Assembly (NCBI RefSeq): GCF_003013695.1
Contig: NZ_CP027792.1
Location: 2,872,501-2,936,500 of the forward strand
Source: Pulveribacter suum
GTDB taxonomy: Bacteria; Pseudomonadota; Gammaproteobacteria; Burkholderiales; Burkholderiaceae_C
Direction of reading: 5' to 3'
DNA: 64,000 nt
Each line of letters opens with the position of its first letter. The stretch's first letter is position 1. The translations under genes were made by a program, and so were the position numbers. Positions 42,433 to 49,711 of the stretch are shown here, in pieces. The notes beneath the pieces are model-generated. The model ran no database searches. It saw only the letters and a list, made by a program, of their open reading frames with translations, and was not told where the DNA came from.

Positions 42433-42471
42433 AGCACCCTTGCCTGCGCTGGCGTTCGGCCTAGAGCGGTC

Positions 42472-42502
42472 CTACAGCGCGCAGCAAGGCCGGACTACAG
42501 CG
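42472..42502 (+). repeat. Short direct repeat CTACAGCG x2 upstream of the lipoprotein gene
   Basis: CTACAGCG occurs at 42472-42479 and 42495-42502, with a 23-bp period (about two helical turns). It lies in the 183-bp gap ahead of the glycine-zipper lipoprotein, so it could be a tandem regulator site. Low certainty. Confidence 0.3.
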
Positions 42503-42615
42503 GCCGCCAAAAGACGCGGCGATAGTAAAGACACAGGCCCTAGCGGGGCTACCCAGGGCGCCGCCACCGGGCGGCACCTCCGGCCGCAAGGCCCGTTCTT
42601 TACAAGGAGTCCATC

Positions 42616-42849
42616 ATGAACTACCGCCATCTTTTGTGTGTTGCCGCCAGTGCCGCTGCGCTGGGCCTGGCTGGCTGCTCCAGCAACCCCACCAATGCCC
42701 AGGTCGGCACGGGCGTAGGCGCCGTGGCTGGGGGGGTGCTAGGTAGCGCCGTGGGCGGCACCGCTGCCACCGTGATCGGCGCTGGCGCCGGTGCCTTGGT
42801 TGGCCACGAGCTCGGCGAAGATCGCGATCAGCGCAAGGGCCGTCGATAG
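42616..42849 (+). CDS. Small glycine-zipper lipoprotein
   Basis: This 77-residue protein has a signal peptide and lipobox LGLAGCSS (Cys about residue 21). A glycine-zipper hairpin (GVGAVAGGVLGSAVGGT, then GAGAGALVGHELG) and a charged tail DRDQRKGRR follow. It resembles OsmB/YMGG-type osmotically or stress-inducible lipoproteins. An AAGGAG site precedes the ATG. Repeat copy h lies just downstream. Confidence 0.8.
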   Translation: MNYRHLLCVAASAAALGLAGCSSNPTNAQVGTGVGAVAGGVLGSAVGGTAATVIGAGAGALVGHELGEDRDQRKGRR

Positions 42850-42870
42850 GCGACTTGCTGATTTATCGGT

Positions 42871-42927
42871 GGAAAACGGCTCCAGCGCAAGCCAGGCTTG
42901 CGCTGGCAGCTATTTAATTTGAAGCAA
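42871..42927 (-). repeat. Dispersed palindromic repeat, copy h (strongest hairpin)
   Basis: Lies between the convergent lipoprotein and dedA genes. A perfect 11-bp stem CCAGCGCAAGC (42882-42892)/GCTTGCGCTGG (42896-42906) has a 3-nt loop. Its AT-rich edge contains the TAA stop of the dedA gene. Confidence 0.85.
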
Positions 42928-43567
42928 CCTGGGCCTTCCGGCCTGCCCGCCAGGCGCCCAGAATGGCGATCAGGCCGGGCACGAAAATCATCGCCCAGAT
43001 GATCTTGTCCAGGTGCTGCTGCACCCATGGCAGGTTGCCGAAAAAGTAGCCTGCAGTGCAGATGCCCATCACCCACAGTACCGCGCCGCCCACGTTGTAG
43101 GCGGTGAAGCTGCGCCGCTGCATCTGCGCCACGCCGGCCACAAACGGTGCAAAGGTACGAATAAACGGCATGAAGCGCGCCAGCACGATGGTGACGCCGC
43201 CATAGCGCTCGTAAAACGCATGGGCCTGATCGAAGGCGCGGCGGTTGAACCAGCGTGATTGCTCCCACTGAAATACCTTGGGCCCCAGGGCGCGACCGAT
43301 GCTGTAGTTGCACTGGTCACCCAGGATGGCAGCCGCCAGCAGCAGCGCGCAGGCCAGCGGGAAGTTCATCAGGCCTGCGCCGCTGAGTGCGCCCACCACG
43401 AACAGCAGTGAGTCACCCGGCAAGAAGGGCATCACGACCACGCCGGTCTCCACGAACACGATGACGAACAGCAGGGCATACACCCACGGCCCGTAACTCG
43501 TGACGAAGGCCGCCAGGTGCTTGTCCACGTGCAGTATGAAATCAACCAGAAACGACAGAACTTCCAC
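42914..43567 (-). CDS. DedA family membrane protein
   Basis: This 217-residue polytopic inner-membrane protein is of the DedA/VTT superfamily, linked to lipid scrambling/undecaprenyl phosphate recycling and proton-motive-force homeostasis. Family marks are VVVMPFLPGDSLLFVVGAL, GDQCNYSIGRALG, and ARFMPFIRTFAPFVAGVAQM with the conserved FxRxxR-like arginines. A GTG at 43567 with a GGGGAC site gives the expected N-terminus (EVLSFLVDFILHVDKHLAAF), so longer starts are rejected. Divergent from mutL. Confidence 0.88.
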   Translation of the reverse strand: MEVLSFLVDFILHVDKHLAAFVTSYGPWVYALLFVIVFVETGVVVMPFLPGDSLLFVVGALSGAGLMNFPLACALLLAAAILGDQCNYSIGRALGPKVFQWEQSRWFNRRAFDQAHAFYERYGGVTIVLARFMPFIRTFAPFVAGVAQMQRRSFTAYNVGGAVLWVMGICTAGYFFGNLPWVQQHLDKIIWAMIFVPGLIAILGAWRAGRKAQVASN

Positions 43568-43644
43568 AACGTCCCCAAAACATGCGTGCGCGCTGGCCGG
43601 TTGCCAGTGGCGTCGCGCCGTAATGTAGCGCCGCGGGGCCTGCA

Positions 43645-43650
43645 TAGAAT
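43645..43650 (+). promoter_or_regulatory. -10 element just before mutL
   Basis: TAGAAT ends 7 bp before the mutL GTG, so transcription from it would start at or next to the start codon. No ribosome site is seen, in keeping with a leaderless message. Confidence 0.4.
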
Positions 43651-43657
43651 CGGCCAA

Positions 43658-45538
43658 GTGCATTCAGAACCTTCTCCTCGCCGTTCCATCCGCGACCTTC
43701 CCGACGAACTCATCAGCCAGATAGCGGCTGGAGAAGTGGTGGAGCGCCCCGCCTCGGCCGTGCGCGAACTGGTGGATAACGCTCTGGATGCCGGTGCCAC
43801 CCAGATCACCCTGCGGCTGCTGGCGGGTGGCGTGCGGCTGATTGCGGTGGAAGACGACGGCGCCGGCATTCCCGACAGCGAATTGCACTTGGCCTTGCGC
43901 CGCCACGCCACCAGCAAGATCGCCAGCCTGCACGAGCTGGAGTCGGTGGCCACCATGGGGTTTCGCGGCGAGGCGCTGGCCGCCATCGCCTCGGTGTCCG
44001 AAATGGCCGTGCTGTCGCGCCCGCCCGGCCAGGCCAGCGCCTTCTTGCTGGACGCGCGCAGCGGCGAGCTGCGTCCGGCCGCGCGCAGCCAGGGCACGAC
44101 GGTGGAGGTCAAGGAGCTGTTCTTCTCCACCCCCGCGCGGCGCAAGTTCTTGAAGAGCGACGCGACCGAACTGGCCCACTGCGTGCAGGCCGTGCGCCGT
44201 CATGCCCTGGCCCGCCCGGACGTGGGCTTTGCCATCTGGCACGAAGGCCAGCTGGTGGAGCAATGGCGCCCTACTTTCGGCCCTGCCGCCGCCGGTGATG
44301 CTGAAGCCTGGCGTACCGCCTTGGGACGGCGCCTGGCAGATGTGCTGGGCGAGGACTTCCTGCAGCAGTCCGTGCCTGTGCATCTGCGCCGGGGCAGCGT
44401 GGAGGTCACAGGCTGGGCCGGCCTGCCGGACGCCGCGCGCAGCCGGGCCGACCAGCAGTATTGCTACGTGAACGGCCGCTTCGTGCGCGACAAGGTGCTT
44501 GCCCATGCCGCCCGCAGTGCGTATGAGGATGTGCTGCACGGCAACCGCCAGCCGGTGTATGCGCTGTACGTGCGGATGGATCCGCAGCGGGTGGACGTGA
44601 ACGTGCACCCCACCAAGATCGAGGTGCGCTTTCGCGATAGCCGCGAGGTGCACCAGGCCGTGCGCCACGCCATCGACAATGCCCTGGCCGCCCCGCGCGC
44701 CCAACAGCTGCTGCAGCAGCAGGCGGCAGCGCAGCCCGTCGTGCCGGCCGCCATGCCGGCACTGGGAGATATATGGTTAAAACAGCCTCAACCGCCCGCC
44801 AGCCAAGCGCAGGCAGCTATCAAATTTGATTATCCACAGACAGGCCACAAGGTCTCGGAGCTGGGCGCGCTGTGGAACGTACCGGCGCCGGCCCCCGCTT
44901 TCCAGGCACCGCTGGCCGCCGCGCCTGCCGCCCCCCTGCCCGAAGAGGAAACCTGGCCCTTGGGGCGCGCCGTGGCGCAGTTGCACGGTGTGTACATCCT
45001 GGCCGAGAACGCCCAGGGCCTGGTGCTGGTGGACATGCACGCCGCGCACGAGCGCATCGTCTACGAGCGGCTGAAAGCCCAGGTGGGCGAGGGCCGGCGC
45101 GTGGCCAGCCAGCCGCTGCTGATTCCGGCCACCTTTGCCGCCACGCCCGAGGAAGTCGCCACGGCCGAAATGCAGGCCGACACCCTGGCAGCCCTGGGGC
45201 TGGAAGTGGTGCCATTTTCCGCCCGCACCCTGGCCGTGCGCACCGTACCCACCACGCTGGCCCAGGGGAATGCGGTGGAGCTGGCGCGCAGCGTGCTGGC
45301 CGAACTGGCGGCGCACGACGCCTCCACCGTGTTGCAGCGTGCGCACAACGAGATCCTGGCCACCATGGCCTGCCACGGCGCTGTGCGGGCCCACCGGCGC
45401 CTGACGCTGGAAGAGATGAACGCCCTGCTGCGCCAGATGGAGGTGACGGAGCGTTCGGACCAGTGCAACCACGGCCGGCCCACCTGGCGCCAGCTGTCGA
45501 TGAAAGAGCTGGACGCACTCTTCCTGCGCGGCCGCTGA
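43658..45538 (+). CDS. mutL: DNA mismatch repair protein MutL
   Basis: This 626-residue GHKL ATPase couples MutS recognition to repair. N-terminal motifs are IAAGEVVERPASAVRELVDNALDAG, DDGAGIP, RHATSKI and TMGFRGEALA. The C-terminal dimerisation domain carries VDMHAAHERIVYE, close to the DQHA(x)2E(x)4E endonuclease motif, so this MutL is probably a nickase. The start is the GTG at 43658. In the linker, residues about 373-392 (IWLKQPQPPASQAQAAIKFD) are encoded by a repeat element. Confidence 0.95.
   Translation: MHSEPSPRRSIRDLPDELISQIAAGEVVERPASAVRELVDNALDAGATQITLRLLAGGVRLIAVEDDGAGIPDSELHLALRRHATSKIASLHELESVATMGFRGEALAAIASVSEMAVLSRPPGQASAFLLDARSGELRPAARSQGTTVEVKELFFSTPARRKFLKSDATELAHCVQAVRRHALARPDVGFAIWHEGQLVEQWRPTFGPAAAGDAEAWRTALGRRLADVLGEDFLQQSVPVHLRRGSVEVTGWAGLPDAARSRADQQYCYVNGRFVRDKVLAHAARSAYEDVLHGNRQPVYALYVRMDPQRVDVNVHPTKIEVRFRDSREVHQAVRHAIDNALAAPRAQQLLQQQAAAQPVVPAAMPALGDIWLKQPQPPASQAQAAIKFDYPQTGHKVSELGALWNVPAPAPAFQAPLAAAPAAPLPEEETWPLGRAVAQLHGVYILAENAQGLVLVDMHAAHERIVYERLKAQVGEGRRVASQPLLIPATFAATPEEVATAEMQADTLAALGLEVVPFSARTLAVRTVPTTLAQGNAVELARSVLAELAAHDASTVLQRAHNEILATMACHGAVRAHRRLTLEEMNALLRQMEVTERSDQCNHGRPTWRQLSMKELDALFLRGR
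44774..44832 (-). repeat. Dispersed repeat, full copy i, inside mutL
   Basis: On the minus strand it reads TTTGATAGCTGCCTGCGCTTG, a divergent spacer with GGGCG, then GAGGCTGTTTT, lining up end to end with copy e. It is in frame in the linker between the ATPase and dimerisation domains. Confidence 0.75.
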
Positions 45539-45782
45539 ACCGGCGGGATTGCCAGCCCTTCCTTTCCCTGTTTTCGATCCGCCTGCCTCCCGGCCCAGCT
45601 AGCGGGCCTGCGGGCGCAAGAAAACCGCCACCTGGCGCCAAAAAACAGCAGAAAGAACCCGAGCAACAGTCGGGTAAACGTCAACTACGCATAGACCCAT
45701 GTCGTTTAGACATAATCCTATGCTGCGCTGCCGCAAGGCCTTTACCCTGTTCCCCTCTCTTCCTGCAGAAAGTCCCTGTCTT

Positions 45783-47126
45783 ATGAAGCACCAGTCCGTG
45801 GGCCAATTTCTCGAGCATGTCGCCCAGCGCAACCCCGGCCAGCCGGAATTTCTGCAGGCCGTCACCGAAGTGATGGAAAGCCTGTGGCCCTTCATCGAGA
45901 AGAACCCGCGCTACGCCGAGCAGGGCCTGCTGGAGCGCCTGGTGGAGCCCGAGCGCGTGATCATGTTCCGCGTGAGCTGGTTCGACGACCACGGCACGGT
46001 GCACATCAACCGCGGCTACCGCATCCAGCACAGCATGGCCATCGGCCCGTACAAGGGTGGCCTGCGCTTTCACCCTTCGGTGAACCTGTCGGTGCTGAAA
46101 TTCCTGGCTTTTGAGCAGACCTTCAAGAACGCCCTCACCACGCTGCCCATGGGCGGCGGCAAGGGCGGCTCGGACTTCGACCCCAAGGGCAAGAGCCCGA
46201 CCGAAGTCATGCGCTTTTGCCAAGCGTTCGTGATGGAGCTGTTCCGCCATGTGGGCGCGGACACGGACGTTCCGGCCGGCGACATCGGCGTGGGCGGGCG
46301 CGAAGTGGGATTCATGGCCGGCATGTACAAGAAGCTGGCCAACACCGCTGCCGGCGTGTTCACCGGCAAGGGCCTGGCCTATGGCGGCTCGCTGATCCGC
46401 CCCGAGGCCACGGGCTACGGCACGGTGTACTTTGCCGAGGAAATGCTCAAGACCCGCGGCCGCTCGCTGGACGGGTTGCGCGTGTCCGTTTCGGGCTCGG
46501 GCAACGTCGCCCAGTACGCGGTGGAAAAGGCCATGCAGCATGGCGCCAGGGTGATCACGGTGTCGGACTCCAGCGGCACGGTGATCGACGAGGAAGGCTT
46601 CACGCCCGAGAAACTGGCCATCCTGATGGACGTGAAGAACCACCACTACGGCCGCGTGAGCGACTACGCCGAGCGCACCGGCGTGCGCTTCGAGGCCGGC
46701 GTGCGCCCCTGGCATGTGCCGGTCGATGTCGCCCTGCCCTGCGCCACGCAAAACGAGCTGGACGAGCGCGACGCTGCCACGCTCATCAAGAACGGCGTGC
46801 TGTGCGTGGCCGAGGGCGCGAACATGCCCTCCACCAACGAAGCCGCCAAGGTGTTCGAGGCGGCCGGCGTGCTGTATGCACCGGGCAAGGCCAGCAATGC
46901 CGGCGGCGTGGCCACGTCGGGTCTGGAGATGAGCCAGAACTCCGCCCGCCTGTGCTGGACGCGCGACGAGGTGGATGCACGGCTGCTGAAGATCATGCAG
47001 GGCATCCACGCCGCCTGCCTGCAGCATGGCCAGCGCGAAGGCGGCCGCGTGAGCTACATCGACGGCGCCAACATCGCCGGCTTTGTGAAGGTGGCCGACG
47101 CCATGCTGGCGCAGGGCGTGGTCTGA
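45783..47126 (+). CDS. gdhA: NADP-specific glutamate dehydrogenase
   Basis: This 447-residue hexameric enzyme assimilates ammonium into 2-oxoglutarate. Visible are GPYKGGLRFHPSVN, the catalytic Lys loop LPMGGGKGGSDFDPKGKS, GDIGVGGREVGFM, the nucleotide-binding SVSGSGNVAQYA and CVAEGANMPST. The length is that of the NADP-type bacterial enzyme. The ATG at 45783 (MKHQSVGQFLEHV) is preferred to an in-frame upstream start. A CATAAT at 45709-45714 may be its -10. Confidence 0.96.
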   Translation: MKHQSVGQFLEHVAQRNPGQPEFLQAVTEVMESLWPFIEKNPRYAEQGLLERLVEPERVIMFRVSWFDDHGTVHINRGYRIQHSMAIGPYKGGLRFHPSVNLSVLKFLAFEQTFKNALTTLPMGGGKGGSDFDPKGKSPTEVMRFCQAFVMELFRHVGADTDVPAGDIGVGGREVGFMAGMYKKLANTAAGVFTGKGLAYGGSLIRPEATGYGTVYFAEEMLKTRGRSLDGLRVSVSGSGNVAQYAVEKAMQHGARVITVSDSSGTVIDEEGFTPEKLAILMDVKNHHYGRVSDYAERTGVRFEAGVRPWHVPVDVALPCATQNELDERDAATLIKNGVLCVAEGANMPSTNEAAKVFEAAGVLYAPGKASNAGGVATSGLEMSQNSARLCWTRDEVDARLLKIMQGIHAACLQHGQREGGRVSYIDGANIAGFVKVADAMLAQGVV

Positions 47127-47135
47127 TTCGGGTGC

Positions 47136-47768
47136 TCAGCGCTGGGCGGCCAGCAGCAGGCCGCCCGCGCCCATGAAGACGCCGCCCGTGGCGCGGTTCA
47201 GCCGCACCACGGCGCAGGGCGTGCGGATCAGGCGGCGAATCTGCCGCCCGCAGCTGGCATACACGGCGGTGGAGACGAACTCGGCCAGCAGGTAGGTGGA
47301 ACCTAGCACCAGGAACTGCCGCGCCGCGGGCTGGCCGGGGTCGATGAACTGCGGAAAGATGGCCGCAAACAAAATGATGGCCTTGGGGTTGGTGATGCCC
47401 AGCAGGAATTCCTGGGCGATGAGCGTGCGCAGCGGCGCCCGCGCCGGCATGGCCACTTCGGCCCCTTCGAGCAGATCGGCCGTGCCGCCCAGAGAACGGC
47501 TGCGAAAGGCCCGCCAGCCGATCCAGAACAGATAGGCCGCGCCCAGCCACTTCACGGCCGTGAAGGCGGCCTCGGAGGCCAGCAGCATGGCGCCCAGGCC
47601 CACGGCAGAGATGGTCAGGAAGATGGCAAAGGCGGCCACCCGCCCGGTGGTGGCCACCAGGGCCGCGCCCACACCGGCGCGCATGCCGTTGTTGAGGCCG
47701 CAGAAATTGTTGGGGCCGGGCGTGAGCGCGATGGCGACGGCAACGGGAAAAAACAGCAGGGCTTGCAT
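47136..47768 (-). CDS. LysE family exporter
   Basis: This 210-residue inner-membrane exporter of the LysE/RhtB superfamily has about six hydrophobic segments. Hallmarks are AIALTPGPNNFCGLNNGMRAG near the N-terminus and FLLGITNPKAIILFAAIFPQF in the middle. It is probably an amino-acid exporter of unknown specificity. Convergent with gdhA, 9 bp between stops. Confidence 0.87.
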   Translation of the reverse strand: MQALLFFPVAVAIALTPGPNNFCGLNNGMRAGVGAALVATTGRVAAFAIFLTISAVGLGAMLLASEAAFTAVKWLGAAYLFWIGWRAFRSRSLGGTADLLEGAEVAMPARAPLRTLIAQEFLLGITNPKAIILFAAIFPQFIDPGQPAARQFLVLGSTYLLAEFVSTAVYASCGRQIRRLIRTPCAVVRLNRATGGVFMGAGGLLLAAQR

Positions 47769-47804
47769 GGCACGCCTGAAGTTGGAGCAGCGGAGAGCCG
47801 CAGT

Positions 47805-48482
47805 TTAGGGTGTGCCCAGCGCCACGGTGCACTGCCAGGGCAGCCCGTCCAGGTCGTCGTAGTGGGCCACCACGATGGCGCGACCCGCATCGGGCGCAGC
47901 GCAGTCCTGCAGCGCGGCGCGCAGGTAGGTGATGGAGGCGCGGTCCAGCGCGGCGACGGGCTCGTCGATCAGCGTCAGCGGCGCGCCGCTGGCCAGGGCG
48001 CCGGCCAGCAGCACCTTGCGCTGGCTGCCGGTGGAAAGCTGAAACATGGCCTTTTCCAGGTGCGGCTGCAGCGCAAAGCCTTCCACGTGGCGCTGCCAGG
48101 CGGCGCCACTCCAGCGTGGGCATTCAGCGGCCAGAGCGGCGCTCCAGGCCAGCGGCGTCATGCCTTGCGGCCAAGCATCGCGCGGGTCGCGCCAGAACAC
48201 TTCGCGCCGGTAGGCTGCGCTGCCATGCTCCCGGCCGTTCAGCTGTAGCCGGCCGGCGGCCGGCGCCAACTCACCCGCCAGCAGGCGCAGCACGCTGGTC
48301 TTGCCCGCACTTTCATCGCTCAGCACCAGGGTCAGGCCGGGCGGCAGCCGCTGGCTCCAGCCCCGCAGGATGGAAACACCGGGGAAGCCGAAATCCACCG
48401 CGTGCGCAGCCAGCACGAAGGGCGGCGCGACCGCGGCGTCGGTCACACTCGGGTTTTGCGGTTCAGCGGTGGAAGAGGCCAT
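47805..48482 (-). CDS. Stand-alone ABC ATPase with altered Walker A
   Basis: This 225-residue nucleotide-binding subunit has no permease nearby. Its Walker A reads SDESAGKTSVLRLLAGE: the first glycines of GxxGxGK are replaced by serine, while GKT is kept. The signature region is FQLSTGSQRKVLLAGALA, Walker B is LTLIDEP with D-loop ALD, and the switch His is in VVAHYDD. So hydrolysis remains possible. Its ATG shares a CATG with the divergent gene at 48481. Partner and substrate unknown. Confidence 0.8.
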   Translation of the reverse strand: MASSTAEPQNPSVTDAAVAPPFVLAAHAVDFGFPGVSILRGWSQRLPPGLTLVLSDESAGKTSVLRLLAGELAPAAGRLQLNGREHGSAAYRREVFWRDPRDAWPQGMTPLAWSAALAAECPRWSGAAWQRHVEGFALQPHLEKAMFQLSTGSQRKVLLAGALASGAPLTLIDEPVAALDRASITYLRAALQDCAAPDAGRAIVVAHYDDLDGLPWQCTVALGTP

Positions 48483-48846
48483 GGCGTTGCAATTTCTTGA
48501 TTTCGACTACAGCGAGGCTGAGGACGGCGTTGCCACCTGGGACGCCATCGCCAGCGTGCCCCAGGCGCGGCTGGACGCGCTCGCACAGGAGGCGCAAAGC
48601 ATACTGGCCTGGGCCTGCGCGGAGTTCGGTGCGCTGCACGGCCCTCATGAGGAAGGCGGCCTGTGGCAGTACGACCTGCAGTGCGAGCGGCCGGGGCAGC
48701 CCTTGCAGGAAATCCGCTTTGACGAAGCGCGCGAGGCGCTCGTGCCGGCCCTGCAGGCGGAGGGCGACGGGCGCGTGACTCTGACGTTGTCGGTAAGCGG
48801 CCTGCCGGCCTTTGCCGAGGCGTTCGCCGCACGCTTCGGCCTTTAA
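48481..48846 (+). CDS. Conserved hypothetical protein
   Basis: This 121-residue soluble protein starts MALQFLDFDYSEAEDGVATWD. It has a central DLQCERPGQPLQEIRFDE and a C-terminal VTLTLSVSGLPAFAEAFAARFG. I recall similar proteins in related Comamonadaceae but no characterised relative. The predicted start codon overlaps the start of the divergent ABC ATPase gene. Convergent with DUF1178, 17 bp between stops. Confidence 0.7.
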   Translation: MALQFLDFDYSEAEDGVATWDAIASVPQARLDALAQEAQSILAWACAEFGALHGPHEEGGLWQYDLQCERPGQPLQEIRFDEAREALVPALQAEGDGRVTLTLSVSGLPAFAEAFAARFGL

Positions 48847-48863
48847 GACGCGCCTGCCCTGCC

Positions 48864-49337
48864 CTACTGCAGCGATTCCTTGGCCGCCGCGGTCAGGGCC
48901 AGGGGCAGCACGGCAATGCCTTCATCCAGCAGCTGCGCAGCCTCCTGCGCCGACGCCTGGCCACGAATGCCGCGTTCCTCGATCTCGCCGTGGTGCATGC
49001 GGCGCGCCTCCTGGGCGAAGCGCGCACCCACATCCTCCGTGGTGGCGACGATCTTGCGCGACAGCTGCATCCAAGCGGCCTGCAGTTCGGCAGGCAGGAT
49101 TGCAGACGGGACACTCCCGACGGCCTGCGGCACGGGATCAGGGGCTGCGGGCAGCCGCTCGGCACTTGCGCTGCGCAGGTTCAGGCGCGGAGCGCTCAGG
49201 ACCTTGCGGATATCGGCGCTGGTGCACAACGGGCACTGCACCAGGCCTCGGGCCAGCTGGCTCTGAAAGTCGTCCTCGCTGCCAAACCAGCCCTCGAAAC
49301 TGTGGCCGTAGGCGCACAGGAGATCGAGCACCTTCAT
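48864..49337 (-). CDS. DUF1178 family protein
   Basis: This 157-residue protein starts MKVLDLLCAYGHSFEGWFGS and has a CPLC zinc-ribbon-like pair near residue 40, then a helical C-terminal half (AWMQLSRKIVATTEDVGARF, ARRMHHGEIEERGIRG). This matches DUF1178, of unknown function, commonly found after nuoN in betaproteobacteria. The ATG at 49337 is 7 bp after the DUF2818 stop, indicating co-translation. Confidence 0.85.
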   Translation of the reverse strand: MKVLDLLCAYGHSFEGWFGSEDDFQSQLARGLVQCPLCTSADIRKVLSAPRLNLRSASAERLPAAPDPVPQAVGSVPSAILPAELQAAWMQLSRKIVATTEDVGARFAQEARRMHHGEIEERGIRGQASAQEAAQLLDEGIAVLPLALTAAAKESLQ

Positions 49338-49344
49338 GGCAGCG

Positions 49345-49674
49345 TCAAGGCTCTTCGGCCACCGTCGCCCCCTTGCGGCGAACCAGATAGCGGTAGACAA
49401 AACCCGGGAAGGCCAGAGTGATGAACAAGGCGCCCGTCACCGCGTAGAACTCCCACTTTTGCGGGGCGATCTGGCCGGCGCGATTCTCGATCAGCAGCGC
49501 CAGGGCGCCGACGATGAAGTACAGCAGCACCAGCTCGACCAAGCGCATGCCGAACGGCTTGGCCCCGGCCCTGGCGCGAGGGCCGACGATCAGCCAGCGG
49601 TCGCTCAGAAAAGGGAGGTTGGCCGCGGCAAAGGCCGCGGCAATCACCAGCCAGATGGCGGCAGTCTGCGTCAT
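49345..49674 (-). CDS. DUF2818 family membrane protein
   Basis: This 109-residue protein has three hydrophobic segments (about residues 6-22, 45-62, 75-95), starting TAAIWLVIAAAFAAANLPFLSDR. It fits DUF2818, which in betaproteobacteria directly follows nuoN. Its position 37 bp after nuoN suggests transcription with complex I; a role in complex assembly or stability is only inferred. Confidence 0.83.
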   Translation of the reverse strand: MTQTAAIWLVIAAAFAAANLPFLSDRWLIVGPRARAGAKPFGMRLVELVLLYFIVGALALLIENRAGQIAPQKWEFYAVTGALFITLAFPGFVYRYLVRRKGATVAEEP

Positions 49675-49711
49675 GGCGTCGAACGCTCAGGCCCAATACG
49701 CGCTGAGGCGA

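Noticed and set aside
43568..43663. Longer starts for dedA reaching into mutL
   Set aside because: The family begins at the EVLSFLVDF segment, and the GTG at 43567 has a GGGGAC site.
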